The notes under the pieces were generated by a model. That model was not told the origin of the DNA. It searched no databases and saw only the letters and a list, made by a program, of their open reading frames with translations. The position numbers and the translations under genes are program-made. Shown piece after piece: positions 1-9,761 of a stretch of DNA of 64,000 nucleotides. Each line of letters starts with the position of its first letter. Position 1 is the first letter of the stretch. The DNA is from Pisaster brevispinus (Eukaryota > Echinodermata > Asteroidea > Forcipulatida > Asteriidae), in the NCBI GenBank assembly GCA_023634235.1, contig JAMKCF010000031.1:2065109-2129108 (forward strand). Reading direction: 5' to 3'.

Positions 1-157
1 AACGGCCGTAAAAGTCAAATTTCCGGATGCAGGGATACCTAAGGAAGATTCAGGTAAAAAATTCATCTCTCTAGCATGCCTAGATCGGGAGTTATCCCAT
101 TACCCCGGTCCGCACGACCTTGTCTCGCAGCCGGTTTTTTTTTTTTTTTTGGGGGGG
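1..157 (+). repeat. Partial class-B monomer (3' end) at the window start
   Basis: It begins inside the AACGGCCG block and carries the B markers (GGATGCAGGG, CAGGTAAAAAATTC, no 27-bp segment). It ends in T16 (135-150) followed by G7 (151-157). It has two private changes: AAGTCAAATTT for AAGTCCAATTT, and one T missing in GTTATCCC near position 95. Confidence 0.95.
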
Positions 158-241
158 TCAATTTCTGTTAGGGGTAGGGCTTACATCCAGGCCGCTCGCC
201 TCGCCTACAGAGCCGTCAGCAACCCCAAACTCACGGTAGAG

Positions 242-262
242 AGAGCCCTTGAGACGGGCTTT
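242..262 (+). other. Short hairpin AGCCC-TTGAGAC-GGGCT (representative)
   Basis: AGCCC (244-248) pairs with GGGCT (256-260) across a 7-nt loop, extendable by a G-T wobble and one A-T pair. It lies in both classes, just after the GAGAGAG/GAGGGAG marker. A few copies weaken the stem (GAGAGGGGCT near 54681 and 55123; GACGGTCTTT near 34172). Confidence 0.4.
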
Positions 263-495
263 ACAGTGGTGCTAAACTTGTGCAGATCCGATATTGCCTT
301 GGGGGTGATTTGACCATCCTTATTTTATGTTTGTCTCTTTTACATCAAATTCGAGATGAAGCTGTTTTGCGGGGCCTTTGTAGCGTCCCCGTTTGCTGGT
401 CTTTTCCGGTGTAAAGCCTGCCCGCATTGGCCGTAAAAGTCCAATTTCCGGGTGCGGGGATACCTAAGGAAGATTCAGGCGAAAATTTCATCTCT

Positions 496-508
496 CTAGC
501 ATGCCTAG
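496..508 (+). other. Near-palindromic CTAGCATGCCTAG (representative)
   Basis: This 13-mer lacks one G of a perfect 14-base palindrome and holds the palindrome GCATGC (an SphI site) between two CTAG words. It is present in nearly every monomer of both classes. Rare changes include GCATTCCTAG near 27467 and GCATGGCTAG near 51420. It could bind a dimeric protein or simply be inherited with the repeat. Confidence 0.5.
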
Positions 509-524
509 ATCGGGAGTTATTCCC

Positions 525-551
525 AAATTCACCGCACAGTTAAATTGGGCC
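525..551 (+). repeat. 27-bp A-specific segment (indel separating classes A and B)
   Basis: The segment starts AAATTCACC and ends TTAAATTGGGCC, so AAATT occurs twice within it. It is flanked by CCCA on the left and its own right end reads GCC before A, giving a CCA microhomology at the breakpoints. That fits either a deletion that created class B or an insertion that created class A. It occurs in nearly every monomer with the short junction; exceptions are noted at 31492, 50624, 53245, 61583 and 62887. Confidence 0.93.
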
Positions 552-592
552 ATTACCCCGGTCCGCACGACCTTGTCTCGCAGCCGGTTTTT

Positions 593-622
593 GGGAGGGG
601 TCAATTTCTGTTAGGGGTAGGG
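593..622 (+). other. Possible G-quadruplex spanning the monomer junction (representative)
   Basis: At the short junction four G-runs occur in order: GGG (593-595), GGGG (597-600), GGGG (614-617) and GGG (620-622), with loops of 1, 13 and 2 nt. The last two runs lie in TTAGGGGTAGGG, which contains one TTAGGG telomere-like word. In class-B junctions the first two runs are replaced by a G6-G13 tract, so the potential remains. The 13-nt loop is longer than the usual 7-nt limit, so folding is uncertain. The arrangement recurs at almost every junction; a few copies change it, for example TTAGCGGTAGGG near 10217 and TTACGGTCAGGG near 14562. Confidence 0.5.
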
Positions 623-1028
623 CTAACATCCAGGTCGCTCGCCTCGCCTACAGAGTCGTCAGCAACCCCAAACTCACGGTAGAGGGAGCCCTTGAGACGG
701 GCTTTACAGTGGTGCTAAACTTGTGCAGATCCGATATTGCCTTGGGGGTGATTTGACCATCCTTATTTTGTGTTTGTCTCTTTTACAGCAAATTCGAGAT
801 GAAGCTGTTTTGCGGGGCCTTTGTAGCGTCCCCGTTTGCTGGTCTTTTCCGGTGTGAAGCCTGCCCGCAACGGCCGTAAAAGTCCAATTTCCGGATGCAG
901 GGATACCTAAGGAAGATTCAGGTAAAAAATTCATCTCTCTAGCATGCCTAGATCGGGAGTTATTCCCATTACCCCGGTCCGCACGACCTTGTCTCGCAGC
1001 CGGTTTTTTTTTTTTTTGGGGGGGGGGG
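601..1028 (+). repeat. Reference class-B monomer (428 bp) ending in T14G11
   Basis: This copy shows all B markers in order: GCTAACATCCAGGTCGC, GAGGGAGCC, TTATTTTGTG, TTTACAGC, GGTGTGAAGCC, GCAACGG, CCGGATGCAGGG and CAGGTAAAAAATTC, with no 27-bp segment. It ends CAGCCGG-T14-G11. Across the window B length is close to 403 plus the T and G counts. Together with 158-600 it forms the basic A-B dimer (871 bp). Confidence 0.97.
753..926 (+). other. Splice-like acceptor and donor flanking a 133-nt segment in class B (representative)
   Basis: In class B a branch-like TTGAC (753-757) is followed 31 nt later by ACAG after a pyrimidine-rich stretch (acceptor AG at 787-788). A donor-like CAG|GTAAAA lies at 919-926. 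The enclosed 133 nt (789-921) has a stop codon in every frame on this strand, so it would be a non-coding exon if used. In class A both signals are broken: TTTACATC replaces TTTACAGC and CAGGCGAA replaces CAGGTAAA. The motifs are seen directly; use as splice sites is inference. Confidence 0.35.
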
Positions 1029-2771
1029 TCAATTTCTGTTAGGGGTAGGGCTTACATCCAGGCCGCTCGCCTCGCCTGCAGAGTCGTCAGCAACCCCAAA
1101 CTCACGGTAGAGAGAGCCCTTGAGACGGGCTTTACAGTGGTGCTAAACTTGTGCAGATCCGATATTGCCTTGGGGGTGATTTGACCATCCTTATTTTATG
1201 TTTGTCTCTTTTACATCAAATTCGAGATGAAGCTGTTTTGCGGGGCCTTTGTAGCGTCCCCGTTTGCTGGTCTTTTCCGGTGTAAAGCCTGCCCGCATTG
1301 GCCGTAAAAGTCCAATTTCCGGGTGCGGGGATACCTAAGGAAGATTCAGGCGAAAATTTCATATCTCTAGCATGCCTAGATCGGGAGTTATTCCCAAATT
1401 CACCGCACAGTTAAATTGGGCCATTACCCCGGTCCGCACGACCTTGTCTCGCAGCCGGTTTTTGGGAGGGGTCAATTTCTGTTAGGGGTAGGGCTAACAT
1501 CCAGGTCGCTCGCCTCGCCTACAGAACCGTCAGCAACCCCAAACTCACGGTAGAGGGAGCCCTTGAGACGGGCTTTACAGTGGTACTAAACTTGTGCAGA
1601 TCCGATATTGCCTTGGGGGTGATTTGACCATCCTTATTTTGTGTTTGTCTCTTTTACAGCAAATTCGAGATGAAGCTGTTTTGCGGGGCCTTTGTAGCGT
1701 CCCCGTTTGCTGGTCTTTTCCGGTGTGAAGCCTGCCCGCAACGGCCGTAAAAGTCCAATTTCCGGATGCAGGGATACCTAAGGAAGATTCAGGTAAAAAA
1801 TTCATCTCTCTAGCATGCCTAGATCGGGAGTTATTCCCATTACCCCGGTCCGCACGACCTTGTCTCGCAGCCGGTTTTTTTTTTTTTTTTTGGGGGGGGG
1901 TCAATTTCTGTTAGGGGTAGGGCTTACATCCAGGCCGCTCGCCTCGCCTACAGAGTCGTCAGCAACCCCGAACTCACGGTAGAGAGAGCCCTTGAGACGG
2001 GCTTTACAGTGGTGCTAAACTTGTGCAGATCCGATATTGCCTTGGGGGTGATTTGACCATCCTTATTTTATGTTAGTCTCTTTTACATCAAATTCGAGAT
2101 GAAGCTGTTTTGCGGGGCCTTTGTAGCGTCCCCGTTTGCTGGTCTTTTCCGGTGTAAAGCCTGCCCGCATTGGCCGTAAAAGTCCAATTTCCGGGTGCGG
2201 GTATACCTAAGGAAGATTCAGGCGAAAATGTCATCTCTCTAGCATGCCTAGATCGGGAGTTATTCCCAAATTCACCGCACAGTTAAATTGGGCCATTACC
2301 CCGGTCCGCACGACCTTGTCTCGCAGCCGGTTTTTGGGAGGGGTCAATTTCTGTTAGGGGTAGGGCTAACATCCAGGTCGCTCGCCTCGCCTACAGAGTC
2401 GTCAGCAACCCCAAACTCACGGTAGAGGGAGCCCTTGAGACGGGCTTTACAGTGGTGCTAAACTTGTGCAGATCCGATATTGCCATGGGGGTGATTTGAC
2501 CATCCTTATTTTGTGTTTGTCTCTTTTACAGCAAATTCGAGATGAAGCTGTTTTGCGGGGCCTTTGTAGCGTCCCCGTTTGCTGGTCTTTTCCGGTGTGA
2601 AGCCTGCCCGCAACGGCCGTAAAAGTCCAATTTCCGGATGCAGGGATACCTAAGGAAGATTCAGGTAAAAAATTCATCTCTCTAGCATGCCTAGATCGGG
2701 AGTTATTCCCATTACCCCGGTCCGCACGACCTTGTCTCGCAGCCGGTTTTTTTTTTTTGGGGGGGGGGGGG
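1029..2771 (+). repeat. Tetramer higher-order repeat, copy 1 (1743 bp)
   Basis: Monomers start at 1029 (A), 1472 (B), 1901 (A) and 2344 (B). Private variants shared with the next copy are GCCTGCAGAG and CATATCTCTAG in the first A, GGTACTAAAC in the first B, and CCCGAACTC in the second A. Copy-specific changes include TTAGTCTCT, GGGTATACC and GAAAATGTCATC in the 1901 monomer and GCCATGGGGG in the 2344 monomer. Confidence 0.9.
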
Positions 2772-4515
2772 TCAATTTCTGTTAGGGGTAGGGCTTACAT
2801 CCAGGCCGCTCGCCTCGCCTGCAGAGTCGTCAGCAACCCCAAACTCACGGTAGAGAGAGCCCTTGAGACGGGCTTTACAGTGGTGCTAAACTTGTGCAGA
2901 TCCGATATTGCCTTGGGGGTGATTTGACCATCCTTATTTTATGTTTGTCTCTTTTACATCAAATTCGAGATGAAGCTGTTTTGCGGGGCCTTTGTAGCGT
3001 CCCCGTTTGCTGGTCTTTTCCGGTGTAAAGCCTGCCCGCATTGGCCGTAAAAGTCCAATTTCCGGGTGCGGGGATACCTAAGGAAGATTCAGGCGAAAAT
3101 TTCATATCTCTAGCATGCCTAGATCGGGAGTTATTCCCAAATTCACCGCACAGTTAAATTGGGCCATTACCCCGGTCCGCACGACCTTGTCTCGCAGCCG
3201 GTTTTTGGGAGGGGTCAATTTCTGTTAGGGGTAGGGCTAACATCCAGGTCGCTCGCCTCGCGTACAGAATCGTCAGCAACCCCAAACTCACGGTAGAGGG
3301 AGCCCTTGAGACGGGCTTTACAGTGGTACTAAACTTGTGCAGATCCGATATTGCCTTGGGGGTGATTTGACCATCCTTATTTTGTGTTTGTCTCTTTTAC
3401 AGCAAATTCGAGATGAAGCTGTTTTGCGGGGCCTTTGTAGCGTCCCCGTTTGCTGGTCTTTTCCGGTGTGAAGCCTGCCCGCAACGGCCGTAAAAGTCCA
3501 ATTTCCGGATGCAGGGATACCTAAGGAAGATTCAGGTAAAAAATTCATCTCTCTAGCATGCCTAGATCGGGAGTTATTCCCATTACCCCGGTCCGCACGA
3601 CCTTGTCTCGCAGCCGGTTTTTTTTTTTTTTTTTTGGGGGGGGGTCAATTTCTGTTAGGGGTAGGGCTTACATCCAGGCCGCTCGCCTCGCCTACAGAGT
3701 CGTCAGCAACCCCGAACTCACGGTAGAGAGAGCCCTTGAGACGGGCTTTACAGTGGTGCTAAACTTGTGCAGATCCGATATTGCCTTGGGGGTGATTTGA
3801 CCATTCTTATTTTATGTTTGTCTCTTTTACATCAAATTCGAGATGAAGCTGTTTTGCGGGGCCTTTGTAGCGTCCCCGTTTGCTGGTCTTTTCCGGTGTA
3901 AAGCCTGCCCGCATTGGCCGTAAAAGTCCAATTTCCGGGTGCGGGGATACCTAAGGAAGATTCAGGCGAAAATTTCATCTCTCTAGCATGCCTAGATCGG
4001 GAGTTATTCCCAAATTCACCGCACAGTTAAATTGGGCCATTACCCCGGTCCGCACGACCTTGTCTCGCAGCCGGTTTTTGGGAGGGGTCAATTTCTGTTA
4101 GGGGTAGGGCTAACATCCAGGTCGCTCGCCTCGCCTACAGAGTCGTCAGCAACCCCAAACTCACGGTAGAGGGAGCCCTTGAGACGGGCTTTACAGTGGT
4201 GCTAAACTTGTGCAGATCCGATATTGCCTTGGGGGTGATTTGACCATCCTTATTTTGTGTTTGTCTCTTTTACAGCAAATTCGAGATGAAGCTGTTTTGC
4301 GGGGCCTTTGTAGCGTCCCCGTTTGCTGGTCTTTTCCGGTGTGAAGCCTGCCCGCAACGGCCGTAAAAGTCCAATTTCCGGATGCAGGGATACCTAAGGA
4401 AGATTCAGGTAAAAAATTCATCTCTCTAGCATGCCTAGATCGGGAGTTATTCCCATTACCCCGGTCCGCACGACCTTGTCTCGCAGCCGGTTTTTTTTTT
4501 TTTTTTTGGGGGGGG
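2772..4515 (+). repeat. Tetramer higher-order repeat, copy 2 (1744 bp)
   Basis: Monomers start at 2772 (A), 3215 (B), 3645 (A) and 4088 (B), with the same private variants in the same order as 1029-2771. The tract at 2747-2771 before this copy is T12G13; the 3215 monomer ends in T18G9. Copy 2 has its own changes (CGCGTACAGAATC near 3259, CCATTCTTATT near 3803). The period differs by one base only because of homopolymer length. Confidence 0.9.
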
Positions 4516-5386
4516 TCAATTTCTGTTAGGGGTAGGGCTTACATCCAGGCCGCTCGCCTCGCCTACAGAGTCGTCAGCAACCACAAACTCACGGTAGAGA
4601 GAGCCCTTGAGACGGGCTTTACAGTGGTGCTAAACTTGTGCAGATCTGATATTGCCTTGGGGGTGATTTGACCATCCTTATTTTATGTTTGTCTCTTTTA
4701 CATCAAGTTCGAGATGAAGCTGTTTTGCGGGGCCTTTGTAGCGTCCCCGTTTGCTGGTCTTTTCCGGTGTAAAGCCTGCCCGCATTGGCCGTAAAAGTCC
4801 AATTTCCGGGTGCGGGGATACCTAAGGAAGATTCAGGCGAAAATTTCATCTCTCTAGCATGCCTAGATCGGGAGTTATTCCCAAATTCACCGCACAGTTA
4901 AATTGGGCCATTACCCCGGTCCGCACGACCTTGTCTCGCAGCCGGTTTTTGGGAGGGGTCAATTTCTGTTAGGGGTAGGGCTAACATCCAGGTCGCTCGC
5001 CTCGCCTACAGAGTCGTCAGCAACCCCAAACTCACGGTAGAGGGAGCCCTTGAGACGGGCTTTACAGTGGTGCTAAACTTGTGCAGATCCGATATTGCCT
5101 TGGGGGTGATTTGACCATCCTTATTTTGTGTTTGTCTCTTTTACAGCAAATTCGAGATGAAGCTGTTTTGCGGGGCCTTTGTAGCGTCCCCGTTTGCTGG
5201 TCTTTTCCGGTGTGAAGCTTGCCCGCAACGGCCGTAAAAGTCCAATTTCCGGATGCAGGGATACCTAAGGAAGATTCAGGTAAAAAATTCATCTCTCTAG
5301 CATGCCTAGATCGGGAGTTATTCCCATTACCCCGGTCCGCACGACCTTGTCTCGCAGCCGGTTTTTTTTTTTTTTTTTGGGGGGGG
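4516..5386 (+). repeat. A-B dimer with TCAAGTTCG and AAGCTT markers
   Basis: The A monomer (4516) carries ACCACAAACTC, AGATCTGAT and TCAAGTTCG. The B monomer (4959) carries GAAGCTTGCC, creating a HindIII site. Its TCAAGTTCG-bearing 3' half reappears in the hybrid monomers at 5830 and 8017, which makes this dimer a plausible parent of them. Confidence 0.88.
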
Positions 5387-7573
5387 TCAATTTCTGTTAG
5401 GGGTAGGGCTTACATCCAGGCCGCTCGCCTCGCCTACAGAGTCGTCAGCAACCCCAAACTCACGGTAGAGAGAGCCCTTGAGACGGGCTTTACAGTGGTG
5501 CTAAACTTGTGCAGATCTGATATTGCCTTGGGGGTGATTTGACCATCCTTATTTTATGTTTGTCTCTTTTACATCAAATTCGAGATGAAGCTGTTTTGCG
5601 GGGCCTTTGTAGCGTCCCCGTTTGCTGGTCTTTTCCGGTGTAAAGCCTACCCGCATTGGCCGTAAAAGTCCAATTTCCGGATGCGGGGATACCTAAGGAA
5701 GATTCAGGCGAAAATTTCATCTCTCTAGCATGCCTAGATCGGGAGTTATTCCCAAATTCACCGCACAGTTAAATTGGGCCATTACCCCGGTCCGCACGAC
5801 CTTGTCTCGCAGCCGGTTTTTGGGAGGGGTCAATTTCTGTTAGGGGTAGGGCTAACATCCAGGTCGCTCGCCTCGCCTACAGAGTCGTCAGCAACCCCAA
5901 ACTCACGGTAGAGGGAGCCCTTGAGACGGGCTTTACAGTGGTACTAAACTTGTGCAGATCCGATATTGCCTTGGGGGTGATTTGACCATCCTTATTTTAT
6001 GTTTGTCTCTTTTACATCAAGTTCGAGATGAAGCTGTTTTGCGGGGCCTTTGTAGCGTCCCCGTTTGCTGGTCTTTTCCGGTGTAAAGCCTGCCCGCATT
6101 GGCCGTAAAAGTCCAATTTCCGGGTGCGGGGATACCTAAGGAAGATTCAGGCGAAAATTTCATCTCTCTAGCATGCCTAGATCGGGAGTTATTCCCAAAT
6201 TCACCGCAAAGTTAAATTGGGCCATTACCCCGGTCCGCACGACCTTGTCTCGCAGCCGGTTTTTGGGAGGGGTCAATTTCTGTTAGGGGTAGGGCTAACA
6301 TCCAGGTCGCTCGCCTCGCCTACAGAGTCGTCAGCAACCCCAAACTCACGGTAGAGGGAGCCCTTGAGACGGGCTTTACAGTGGTGCTAAACTTGTGCAG
6401 ATCCGATATTGCCTTGGGGGTGATTTGACCATCCTTATTTTGTGTTTGTCTCTTTTACAGCAAATTCGAGATGAAGCTGTTTTGCGGGGCCTTTGTAGCG
6501 TCCCCGTTTGCTGGTCTTTTCCGGTGTGAAGCTTGCCCGCAACGGCCGTAAAAGTCCAATTTCCGGATGCAGGGATACCTAAGGAAGATTCAGGTAAAAA
6601 ATTCATCTCTCTAGCATGCCTAGATCGGGAGTTATTCCCATTACCCCGGTCCGCACGACCTTGTCTCGCAGCCGGTTTTTTTTTTTTTTTTTGGGGGGGG
6701 GTCAATTTCTGTTAGGGGTAGGGCTTACATCCAGGCCGCTCGCCTCGCCTACAGAGTCGTCAGCAACCCCAAACTCACGGTAGAGAGAGCCCTTGAGACG
6801 GGCTTTACAGTGGTGCTAAACTTGTGCAGATCCGATATTGCCTTGGGGGTGATTTGACCATCCTTATTTTATGTTTGTCTCTTTTACATCAAATTCGAGA
6901 TGAAGCTGTTTTGCGGGGCCTTTGTAGCGTCCCCGTTTGCTGGTCTTTTCCGGTGTAAAGCCTACCCGCATTGGCCGTAAAAGTCCAATTTCCGGATGCG
7001 GGGATACCTAAGGAAGATTCAGGCGAAAATTTCATCTCTCTAGCATGCCTAGATCGGGAGTTATTCCCAAATTCACCGCACAGTTAAATTGGGCCATTAC
7101 CCCGGTCCGCACGACCTTGTCTCGCAGCCGGTTTTTGGGAGGGGTCAATTTCTGTTAGGGGTAGGGCTAACATCCAGGTCGCTCGCCTCGCCTACAGAGT
7201 CGTCAGCAACCCCAAACTCACGGTAGAGGGAGCCCTTGAGACGGGCTTTACAGTGGTGCTAAACTTGTGCAGATCCGATATTGCCTTGGGGGTGATTTGA
7301 CCATCCTTATTTTGTGTTTGTCTCTTTTACAGCAAATTCGAGATGAAGCTGTTTTGCGGGGCCTTTGTAGCGTCCCCGTTTGCTGGTCTTTTCCGGTGTG
7401 AAGCTTGCCCGCAACGGCCGTAAAAGTCCAATTTCCGGATGCAGGGATACCTAAGGAAGATTCAGGTAAAAAATTCATCTCTCTAGCATGCCTAGATCGG
7501 GAGTTATTCCCATTACCCCGGTCCGCACGACCTTGTCTCGCAGCCGGTTTTTTTTTTTTTTTGGGGGGGGGGG
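5387..7573 (+). repeat. Pentamer higher-order repeat, copy 1 (2187 bp)
   Basis: Monomers start at 5387 (A: AGATCTGAT, CCTACCCGC, CCGGATGCGGGG), 5830 (B/A hybrid), 6273 (B: GAAGCTTGCC), 6702 (A: CCTACCCGC) and 7145 (B: GAAGCTTGCC). The odd monomer number breaks the simple A-B alternation and places two short junctions in succession. Confidence 0.9.
5830..6272 (+). repeat. B/A hybrid monomer (exchange junction)
   Basis: The 5' part is class B (GCTAAC, GAGGGAGCC) with GGTACTAAAC as in the B monomer at 9333. The 3' part is class A (TTATTTTATG, TCAAGTTCG, GTAAAGCC, 27-bp segment with CCGCAAAGTT, short junction), close to the A monomer at 4516. The switch lies between about 5945 and 6000. A second copy with the same switch is at 8017. 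Confidence 0.9.
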
Positions 7574-9761
7574 TCAATTTCTGTTAGGGGTAGGGCTTAC
7601 ATCCAGGCCGCTCGCCTCGCCTACAGAGTCGTCAGCAACCCCAAACTCACGGTAGAGAGAGCCCTTGAGACGGGCTTTACAGTGGTGCTAAACTTGTGCA
7701 GATCTGATATTGCCTTGGGGGTGATTTGACCATCCTTATTTTATGTTTGTCTCTTTTACATCAAATTCGAGATGAAGCTGTTTTGCGGGGCCTTTGTAGC
7801 GTCCCCGTTTGCTGGTCTTTTCCGGTGTAAAGCCTACCCGCATTGGCCGTAAAAGTCCAATTTCCGGATGCGGGGATACCTAAGGAAGATTCAGGCGAAA
7901 ATTTCATCTCTCTAGCATGCCTAGATCGGGAGTTATTCCCAAATTCACCGCACAGTTAAATTGGGCCATTACCCCGGTCCGCACGACCTTGTCTCGCAGC
8001 CGGTTTTTGGGAGGGGTCAATTTCTGTTAGGGGTAGGGCTAACATCCAGGTCGCTCGCCTCGCCTACAGAGTCGTCAGCAACCCCAAACTCACGGTAGAG
8101 GGAGCCCTTGAGACGGGCTTTACAGTGGTACTAAACTTGTGCAGATCCGATATTGCCTTGGGGGTGATTTGACCATCCTTATTTTATGTTTGTCTCTTTT
8201 ACATCAAGTTCGAGATGAAGCTGTTTTGCGGGGCCTTTGTAGCGTCCCCGTTTGCTGGTCTTTTCCGGTGTAAAGCCTGCCCGCATTGGCCGTAAAAGTC
8301 CAATTTCCGGGTGCGGGGATACCTAAGGAAGATTCAGGCGAAAATTTCATCTCTCTAGCATGCCTAGATCGGGAGTTATTCCCAAATTCACCGCAAAGTT
8401 AAATTGGGCCATTACCCCGGTCCGCACGACCTTGTCTCGCAGCCGGTTTTTGGGAGGGGTCAATTTCTGTTAGGGGTAGGGCTAACATCCAGGTCGCTCG
8501 CCTCGCCTACAGAGTCGTCAGCAACCCCAAACTCACGGTAGAGGGAGCCCTTGAGACGGGCTTTACAGTGGTGCTAAACTTGTGCAGATCCGATATTGCC
8601 TTGGGGGTGATTTGACCATCCTTATTTTGTGTTTGTCTCTTTTACAGCAAATTCGAGATGAAGCTGTTTTGCGGGGCCTTTGTAGCGTCCCCGTTTGCTG
8701 GTCTTTTCCGGTGTGAAGCTTGCCCGCAACGGCCGTAAAAGTCCAATTTCCGGATGCAGGGATACCTAAGGAAGATTCAGGTAAAAAATTCATCTCTCTA
8801 GCATGCCTAGATCGGGAGTTATTCCCATTACCCCGGTCCGCACGACCTTGTCTCGCAGCCGGTTTTTTTTTTTTTTTTTTGGGGGGGGGTCAATTTCTGT
8901 TAGGGGTAGGGCTTACATCCAGGCCGCTCGCCTCGCCTACAGAGTCGTCAGCAACCCCAAACTCACGGTAGAGAGAGCCCTTGAGACGGGCTTTACAGTG
9001 GTGCTAAACTTGTGCAGATCCGATATTGCCTTGGGGGTGATTTGACCATCCTTATTTTATGTTTGTCTCTTTTACATCAAATTCGAGATGAAGCTGTTTT
9101 GCGGGGCCTTTGTAGCGTCCCCGTTTGCTGGTCTTTTCCGGTGTAAAGCCTACCCGCATTGGCCGTAAAAGTCCAATTTCCGGATGCGGGGATACCTAAG
9201 GAAGATTCAGGCGAAAATTTCATCTCTCTAGCATGCCTAGATCGGGAGTTATTCCCAAATTCACCGCACAGTTAAATTGGGCCATTACCCCGGTCCGCAC
9301 GACCTTGTCTCGCAGCCGGTTTTTGGGAGGGGTCAATTTCTGTTAGGGGTAGGGCTAACATCCAGGTCGCTCGCCTCGCCTACAGAGTCGTCAGCAACCC
9401 CAAACTCACGGTAGAGGGAGCCCTTGAGACGGGCTTTACAGTGGTACTAAACTTGTGCAGATCCGATATTGCCTTGGGGGTGATTTGACCATCCTTATTT
9501 TGTGTTTGTCTCTTTTACAGCAAATTCGAGATGAAGCCGTTTTGCGGGGCCTTTGTAGCGTCCCCGTTTGCTGGTCTTTTCCGGTGTGAAGCCTGCCCGC
9601 AACGGCCGTAAAAGTCAAATTTCCGGATGCAGGGATACCTAAGGAAGATTCAGGTAAAAAATTCATCTCTCTAGCATGCCTAGATCGGGAGTTATTCCCA
9701 TTACCCCGGTCCGCACGACCTTGTCTCGCAGCCGGTTTTTTTTTTTTTTTTTTGGGGGGGG
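7574..9761 (+). repeat. Pentamer higher-order repeat, copy 2, last monomer diverged
   Basis: Monomers start at 7574, 8017 (same B/A hybrid), 8460, 8890 and 9333. The first four match copy 1 marker for marker. The fifth differs: it has GGTACTAAAC, GATGAAGCCG and AAGTCAAATTT and lacks GAAGCTTGCC. The duplication therefore ends within or before the 9333 monomer. Confidence 0.87.

Larger units (their letters stand above)
158..600 (+). repeat. Reference class-A monomer (443 bp)
   Basis: This copy shows all A markers in order: GCTTACATCCAGGCCGC, GAGAGAGCC, TTATTTTATG, TTTACATC, GGTGTAAAGCC, GCATTGG, CCGGGTGCGGGG, CAGGCGAAAATTTC, the 27-bp A-specific segment (525-551), and the short junction T5-GGG-A-GGGG (588-600). 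Class-A units are strikingly constant at 443 bp because their junction is not a long homopolymer. The length is not a multiple of three. I counted about 24 CpG dinucleotides. Confidence 0.97.

Noticed and set aside
135..157. Poly(A) tail of a retrotransposed copy (T-run read on the minus strand)
   Set aside because: The T-run is followed directly by a G-run and then by the next monomer in every case; there are no target-site duplications or unique flanks, and the short-junction version T5-GGG-A-GGGG suggests slippage from an internal sequence.
158..600. 5S rRNA or snRNA gene cluster, since the unit length of about 430 bp would fit
   Set aside because: I looked for conserved 5S, U2 and U6 blocks and found none; the similarity of CAAATTCGAGATGAAG to part of U6 is short and lacks its flanks.
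735..760. Possible RNA polymerase III unit (internal promoter boxes plus a T-run terminator)
   Set aside because: The T-run would serve as a terminator, but no B-box-like GGTTCGANTCC and no convincing A-box was found on either strand.
704..934. Recurring minus-strand open frame of 76-110 codons (starts MNFLPESS, ends SLAPL) in most class-B and A/B monomers
   Set aside because: It repeats wherever the class-B 3' half occurs, its N-terminal extension is set by homopolymer length (poly-Lys from the T-run), it overlaps open frames on the other strand, and I recognise no domain. Its recurrence follows from the repeat, not from coding constraint.
3558..3800. Plus-strand open frames running through the homopolymer (poly-Phe then poly-Gly, then SISVRGRAYIQAARLAYR)
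   Set aside because: The frame across the junction depends on the T+G count, which varies freely from copy to copy; a real gene would not tolerate this.
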